From: Gloeopeniophorella convolvens
Lineage: Eukaryota; Basidiomycota; Agaricomycetes; Russulales
Assembly: GCA_022496205.1 (NCBI GenBank)
Contig: WTXD01000005.1
Location: forward strand, 434,001 to 498,000
Direction of reading: 5' to 3'
DNA length: 64,000 bases
A program made the translations under genes and the position numbers. This document shows positions 59,347 through 64,000 of this stretch, piece by piece (position 1 is the first letter of the stretch; every line of letters begins with the position of its first letter). The notes beneath the pieces were generated by a model that saw only the letters and a list, made by a program, of their open reading frames with translations, did no database searches and was not told the DNA's origin.

Positions 59347-59925
59347 CAGGACCCGGTCAACCGACGAACCGGTGTGATGGAAGTCAGAACTTACCGGTCG
59401 AGTGAACTGCCGCTGTTCATATGTTCACTTGAGCACCTGTGACCCAACTGGGCCGCTGGCTGAGGCAACTCGTCCATGGTTGAGGATGTATACGTAAGTA
59501 TAAGGCTTGCTGGGCGCTACCCCCTCACGAAAATGATGATGGCTCCAGTCGGAAGGAGCCGAGTGCTGCTGCCGAGACCGCGGTGCATCACGGATGTGAC
59601 TATGCATCAGATAAGCCGATAAGTAATGGCGCGTGTTGGGGGGTTCCATCAATGCACGTAGTGGGCCGAGCGTTGCCGATATATGCTGCTCCACGTACGC
59701 TCAAATGTGTCAATGAATGAGCAGGCGATGTTATCACCTCGGCGCCATACCCGAAGTCTGATATCTTTATCGCCCCGTCAGGGCTCGCGCGCAGGGCGTA
59801 GCACGCGACCGCAGGCTGGTGTCGGGTTCAGAATTGTATTTTCTGCATAATACCCTAAGTTGAAGTAGGTGTACCCCCGTCTTCTCTCCAATCCTTCACC
59901 TCAGCCCCATGAATCGCGGGAGCCC
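59347..59925. other. intergenic, no supported gene
   Basis: Between the F-box gene start and the OYE copy 2 stop, both on the minus strand. No gene seen. Confidence 0.45.
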
Positions 59926-61191
59926 TCATGCCTTTACGGCGAATGGGAAATCTGTATACCCTTTCGCCTCGTGGGTGTAGAAAGTGCTGTAGTCATACGG
60001 CGTAAGATCGAGCTTATCCTTCAGCCGTAGGGGGAGGTCGGGCTGGGAAAAGGGAGGATTAGTATCATGTCATTCTCGTTTTCCGCAGACCGTCACGCGT
60101 CATGACTTACATTCGAAGTGTAAGGACGCCCGAAGGCAACGAGTCCGCCATGTTTCTCCACATAGTCTATGGCGCTATCGCGATCAAAGTCGGAGCAGGT
60201 GATATAGGGCCTATCTCCCCAGATGTCGCGCAGGAATTGATTCGACTCTTCAGCAGCCCTCTCTGTTTTCTTGTGGAGGTCTGACTCGACGACGTGAATA
60301 TACGCCAGATCCGGGTGGTTGTCACGAAGACGGGTCACGACCTCGGTAAAGGTAGGGACCGGGTCTGGCATCCTCATGCCTTGCAAAAAAAACGTCAGCG
60401 AACGGAAGTGGGATGAGGCGGTTCTAGTGTGCTCACCTTGGAAATTGGACCACGGGCTGAGACGGATGGCAACCTTGTTTGCGCCGATTGCCTTCACACA
60501 TGCGTCGGTGACCTCGAGAGCGAAGCGAACGCGGTTCTCTACGGAGCCGCCGTACTCATCTGTACGCCTGTTGGAATTGGTCTGCAGGAATTGGTCGACA
60601 AGGTAGCCATTGGCACCATGGATCTCTACGCCGTCGAAGCCCGCCTTGACTGCATTCCCAGCCGCGGTGCCGAAGTCATTTACGAACTCCTTGATCTCGT
60701 CGACGCTGAGAGGGTGCGGAATTGCGTGGTCTGGGATGGGAATGTCGCTAGCCGAGACTACACGGTGGCCGCTCTCTGCCTGGAGAACCTTGTGATCCGC
60801 AGTCCGGCCGAGCGCCCAGAGCTGCAGGAAGATGAACGACCCGTTACTGTGCACGGCATCCACAACCTTCCCTCAGGAGACTCGTGAGTTGGTGATACGC
60901 TCTGTTGAGGAAGACTGCACAAACCGGCTTCCATCCTGCGATTTGCTCATCGCTCCAGATGCCAGGGATAAGGGCGTAACCCCCAGCGCGCGGGGAGACG
61001 ATAGTCGCCTCTGTGATGACTAGCGACCCTGGAACGCTGGAACGCTGCTTGTAATACTCCACTAGGAGCTCTGTGGGGACATGCTCTACAGTGTTACGAT
61101 ACCGCGTCATGGGGGCTAAAACGACGCGGTGCTGCAGGTTGGCTGTGCCAACGCGAACGGGGTGGAAGAGCTTGGGGATTGCAGAAGACAT
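59926..61191 (-). CDS. Old Yellow Enzyme, copy 2
   Basis: Paralogue of the OYE gene at 3566-4827, in opposite orientation. Exons 61191-60925, 60866-60437, 60379-60111 and 60042-59926 give 360 aa. The first exon is exactly 267 nt as in copy 1, and all three introns fall at the same codons. Motifs are VVLAPMTRYR (FMN), IHGANGYLVDQFLQ (substrate His/Asn and catalytic Tyr), NRRTDEYGGSVENR, SPWSNFQG, FLRDIWGDRPYI and the end YDYSTFYTHEAKGYTDFP. The protein differs from copy 1 at many positions, so the duplication is old. The substrate is not deducible. Confidence 0.92.
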
Positions 61192-61246
61192 GGAAGGATG
61201 ACTTGCGGAGTAGTGTTTCTTGTGATTACTGTGATCCCTACATTAC

Positions 61247-61257
61247 CTTTTTATATC
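61247..61257 (-). promoter_or_regulatory. TATA box of OYE copy 2
   Basis: GATATAAAAAG on the minus strand, about 56-66 bases before the ATG, at the same distance as in copy 1. Confidence 0.5.
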
Positions 61258-61866
61258 AGTGCACCGTCTCAGGAAGCGCCCTTTCGCCATGACTGATCAG
61301 GACGATCGCATGAGTGATCAGGAGTGATGCTAGCAAATATGGGCTAAAAATGGGTAAGGAAATCTGCAACTCACGAGGTGGAATCTCCGCGCTGATCCCC
61401 ATACGGAAGACGTGAGGCCTTGAGGATCGGAGTGCGGGACGTATGCATGATTATTTGTGCAAGGACAGAAGGTCACAACTCTTCCCTCCAGGGCCAGAAA
61501 TTCACTCATACTTCAAGCACCTGTGGGTGCAACCGGCGCCGCACTGGGGTACGCAGCGAATCCTGGGTAAGAGATTACTGCTAGAATCCTCTATGTCCGA
61601 TCCCACGACCATCGCGCGACGCGGAGGACCTGAATGGCAAGGAACATGCTTCGAGTGGGCTGATTTCGACCCCTGGCGATGTCGTGCTGTAGTAATAAAC
61701 ATGTAGTGTGGCTTGGTCATACCCGTCTTGGTTGGCTTGTGGAGGATAATCCGGAGTCGTAATGGTGATTAGCCAAAGCGTTTGGTGGGTTTGTAAATGG
61801 CCAGAGCAGAAAGATGCGGACCGCCGTTCCGGCAAAGCTCCTGGCAGCACGTGCTAGCACGTGAAA
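61258..61866. other. intergenic, no supported gene
   Basis: Upstream of OYE copy 2. No gene or clear repeat until the TIR element. Confidence 0.4.
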
Positions 61867-62452
61867 GTAAGGTAGGCGACACCAGGAACCGACACGTGTT
61901 ATGTCAGCATATCCTCCCTCGTTTCTGTCTTCAAACTCCTTCGCCACATTACCTTCTAGCACATATCTGAGAGCATGGGGACCTCGGGGGACCCATTTGG
62001 TACGACTGCTGGCAATTATTTTTCGGAAATTTGCAAGGGAGGACCAGTTGTTTGCAAAAGAAGTATTTCATCAATAAACACATTTTCTGCTATGTACAAA
62101 CAAAATGAGACACATTTGGTACTTTTTCTCGGAAATCTCTGAAGATTTGTCCACCGATTATGGGTGCTTATTTGGCGCTTATTTCCGTAAATAGAAGTTG
62201 TTCCCACACAAGTTGTCACTCTGGGTCTTAGAATCATACACAGTGTCTGTGTACAGTCCTTTCAGCTCACAAAAACAATAATCAGTGCACTAACCAACAG
62301 TAAAAATGAAAAAGTGCCCCTCGAAGCGGCCGCAGACCCCAAAATACTATTGGTCAGGGGTGAATCTCATAAATTTGTCCCTGTTATATGTGCTAAACCC
62401 TAGGGTTAAGGATTACATAACACGTGCTGGTTTCTGGTGTCGCCTACCTTAC
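61867..62452. mobile_element. 586-bp TIR element (MITE-like)
   Basis: Terminal inverted repeats of 38 bp at 61867-61904 and 62415-62452 match at 35 of 38 positions. The outer end is GTAAGGTAGGCGACACC and the inner part CACGTGTTATGT. The interior is AT-rich with no coding frame, and holds a telomere-like inverted motif (AACCCTAGGGTTA, about 62397). An ACGTG pentamer occurs just outside both ends and might be part of a target-site duplication, but the spacing is not exact. Non-autonomous DNA transposon is the simplest reading. Confidence 0.75.
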
Positions 62453-62534
62453 GTGGTGCAGGGACATTGGCGGACCGGGTCGAGGAGTGGGTTCACCGGG
62501 TTCGGGATTGTTCTCCGTTGTTCTGGGCGATATG

Positions 62535-62668
62535 ACGCGTCGCGTTGACGCGTCCTTCAATTGCGCGTCCCAGTGCTTCGGTCAGTCGTAAGGCCACAAA
62601 AGCAGTGCGCTGGACACTCGCCGAGGTCCTATTCTGATCTGCGACGCGCGTCCGGGACGCGTACGCGT
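62535..62668. promoter_or_regulatory. cluster of four ACGCGT sites
   Basis: ACGCGT at 62535, 62548, 62657 and 62663. This hexamer is the MluI cell-cycle box bound by MBF-type factors in yeasts. The cluster is 100-240 bases upstream of the next ATG. Function is inferred only. Confidence 0.35.
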
Positions 62669-62691
62669 TGACACAAGACGCAATGGGCCTG

Positions 62692-62698
62692 TATAAAA
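62692..62698 (+). promoter_or_regulatory. TATA box of the UIM/BAG-like gene
   Basis: TATAAAA, 73-79 bases before the ATG at 62771. Confidence 0.5.
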
Positions 62699-62770
62699 CA
62701 CCTTTTGCCATGTCCACAGCCCGCCACAACCAGCTTTCCAAGTCTCATCATACGGCTATCTCATACCAAC

Positions 62771-64000
62771 ATGTTCCTCTATATTCCCTCCAGACATCAC
62801 CTTGGCTACCCAGTGCGGCGTGTATACACCCCTGGATCGGTCCAACTCTACGACGAACCCTTCTCCCAATCTCTCGTCCACGATGAAAGGCTCTCCCACG
62901 CGTTTAACCTCCAATCCCGCATATCGCCTCCACGCGTCGACCCCGAGGCCCGCTACCATAATGCTCTGCGCGAGCTGCAGGCTGCTGAACGCGAGTATCA
63001 AGCCTACTTGGCTGCCGAGCGCGCTCGCGAGGAAGCCCACAGAGCTACCCAGCAAGCCGCTCTCGAGGCTGCTCACCACAGACGTGCCCATGCCCTCCAG
63101 TTGCGAGCCGAGACGGAGCGCAAGCACCATCTACGTGCGCTCCTGGACCGTGCCCAGCCCGAACGCAACTATGCCTACGATTCGGGCGATGCGTACGCCC
63201 AAGTCTTCATCGAAGAGTGCCTGAAGGTGGCCCGCGCGGTTGACCCCAACGCCGCGGGCGAACTACCTTCTTTCCTTCGGGACCTATTCTCTCCAGCTCA
63301 ACACGTCGACGGGGAGGTACCGACTCGTGACCCGTTCGAGCAATCCAGGGGCGTTCGCGCAGACGCTCGGCAAGTGGATGAACATCGCTATCCTATGTCA
63401 CCCTTTTCCTTGCGTCAAGAGCGTCTTGCAGAGCCCCAGCAACCCTCTCCGGCTGGGCGTAGCGATCCGGGAGCTTTCGTAAATGATATGCTGGAGCTCG
63501 TCCGGCGTTCTCTGGGCCAAGAGGGCGTCGATGCGTCTGCTAAGCACCTCGAACCGCGTCCTGAGGTGGGTCTCACGCTGGTCCGATCGAGGTAGTATTG
63601 TCTGACAGCTTTGCAGACCAGCACTCAGTCCCAGTCCGCTGCCTCTCATGCGCTCGACAAGGGCAAAGGAAAGGCCAAGGCTGAGACTGCACAGGAGCCT
63701 CGCGTTTTCCCGAATCCATTTCAAGAACTTTTGAAAGGCGCTTTTGATCAGGAGGCACGCGACATCGAACGTGCTATCATGCTCAGTCTCCAAGAGCGCG
63801 ACGCAGCGGAAGCCAAGAAAGCCAGTACTGTCAAGGCCACACGTTCAAGCGCTGGCGCTTCTTCTTCGAAGGTACATATCAACTGTGTATTGTTTTACTA
63901 TGGCGTACTAATCTGGCGGACTGACAGGTCAAGTTCGAGTCCTCTTCCGCGAGCAGCTTCTCCCAGACGGACGGCACCGTGAGAGCGGTCCATTCCAGCG
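62771..64000 (+). CDS. UIM-containing BAG-like co-chaperone, 5' part
   Basis: The start MFLYIPSRHHLGYPVRRVY and a long Ala/Glu/Arg-rich helix (YHNALRELQAAEREYQAYLA... to ERKHHLRALLD) resemble basidiomycete BAG/Hsp20-associated proteins. Exon 1 is 62771-63565, exon 2 63617-63871, exon 3 from 63928 to the window edge. Exon 2 has a KGKGKAKAE stretch, PFQELLKGAF and a ubiquitin-interacting motif (EARDIERAIMLSLQERD, with the key Ala and Ser). A BAG domain would be expected further right, outside the window, so the family name is tentative. An upstream in-frame ATG at 62705 is possible, but MFLYIPSR is the better start. Confidence 0.6.

Noticed and set aside
62391..62410. AACCCTAGGGTTA as a head-to-head telomere fusion scar
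   Set aside because: Only one unit on each side and inside a transposon-like element; chance is as likely.
1..64000. CRISPR arrays, bacterial operons, riboswitches or phage genes
   Set aside because: None seen; splicing signals, tRNA intron and gene families all show nuclear fungal DNA.

Overview
This window is nuclear DNA from a filamentous basidiomycete, most likely an Agaricomycete and plausibly a polypore (inference). The genes are dense and intron-rich, with many short introns of about 50-70 nt and GT-AG borders. Several families typical of mushroom-forming fungi are present: DUF6535 membrane proteins, a FunK1-type kinase, F-box/LRR-like proteins, GMC oxidoreductases and small cysteine-rich hydrophobin-like proteins. 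GC content rises strongly between about 33 and 54 kb, where the conserved housekeeping genes sit.

Layout. 1-6.4 kb: a partial, probably decayed F-box-type gene; an Old Yellow Enzyme gene (OYE copy 1); then a gene-free, purine-skewed stretch with a short interstitial telomere-like repeat and three hairpins. 6.4-13.2 kb: a hypothetical gene on the minus strand, an FMP46/DUF1687 mitochondrial redox gene with an 11-nt micro-exon, two more hypothetical genes, and an intron-containing tRNA-Lys(UUU). 13.7-19.9 kb: cytosolic leucyl-tRNA synthetase facing a DHA1-type MFS drug transporter. 20.9-28 kb: a decayed amine-oxidase copy, a DUF6535 gene and an intact secreted flavin amine oxidase. 28-33 kb: a tandem segmental duplication carrying a hydrophobin-like secreted protein gene; the second copy is broken.

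33-54.4 kb is a housekeeping block: ADE13 (purine synthesis) and LHS1/GRP170 (ER chaperone) are divergent and share a promoter with repeated GATA motifs; then come a Munc13/Git1-like C2-MHD protein, Mediator subunit MED4, a GMC oxidoreductase, a KRE6/SKN1 beta-glucan synthesis protein, HEM4 (haem synthesis), and a divergent mitochondrial tricarboxylate carrier (CTP1-type) with a GC-AG intron. 54.9-64 kb: a FunK1 kinase with an in-frame TGA, an F-box protein, a second OYE gene with the same intron positions as copy 1, a 586-bp element with 38-bp terminal inverted repeats, and the 5' part of a UIM-containing, BAG-type co-chaperone-like gene running off the right edge.

Several conserved, presumably essential genes (LRS, ADE13, LHS1, the MUN protein) each contain apparent single-base deletions in otherwise perfect coding sequence. 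This points to assembly indels rather than gene death and should be kept in mind when using the coordinates. I did not see a convincing new multi-gene system. The most notable structures are the duplicated hydrophobin-like locus, the amine-oxidase pseudogene/active gene pair, the hairpin/telomere-like stretch at 5-6.3 kb, and the TIR element at 61.9-62.5 kb.
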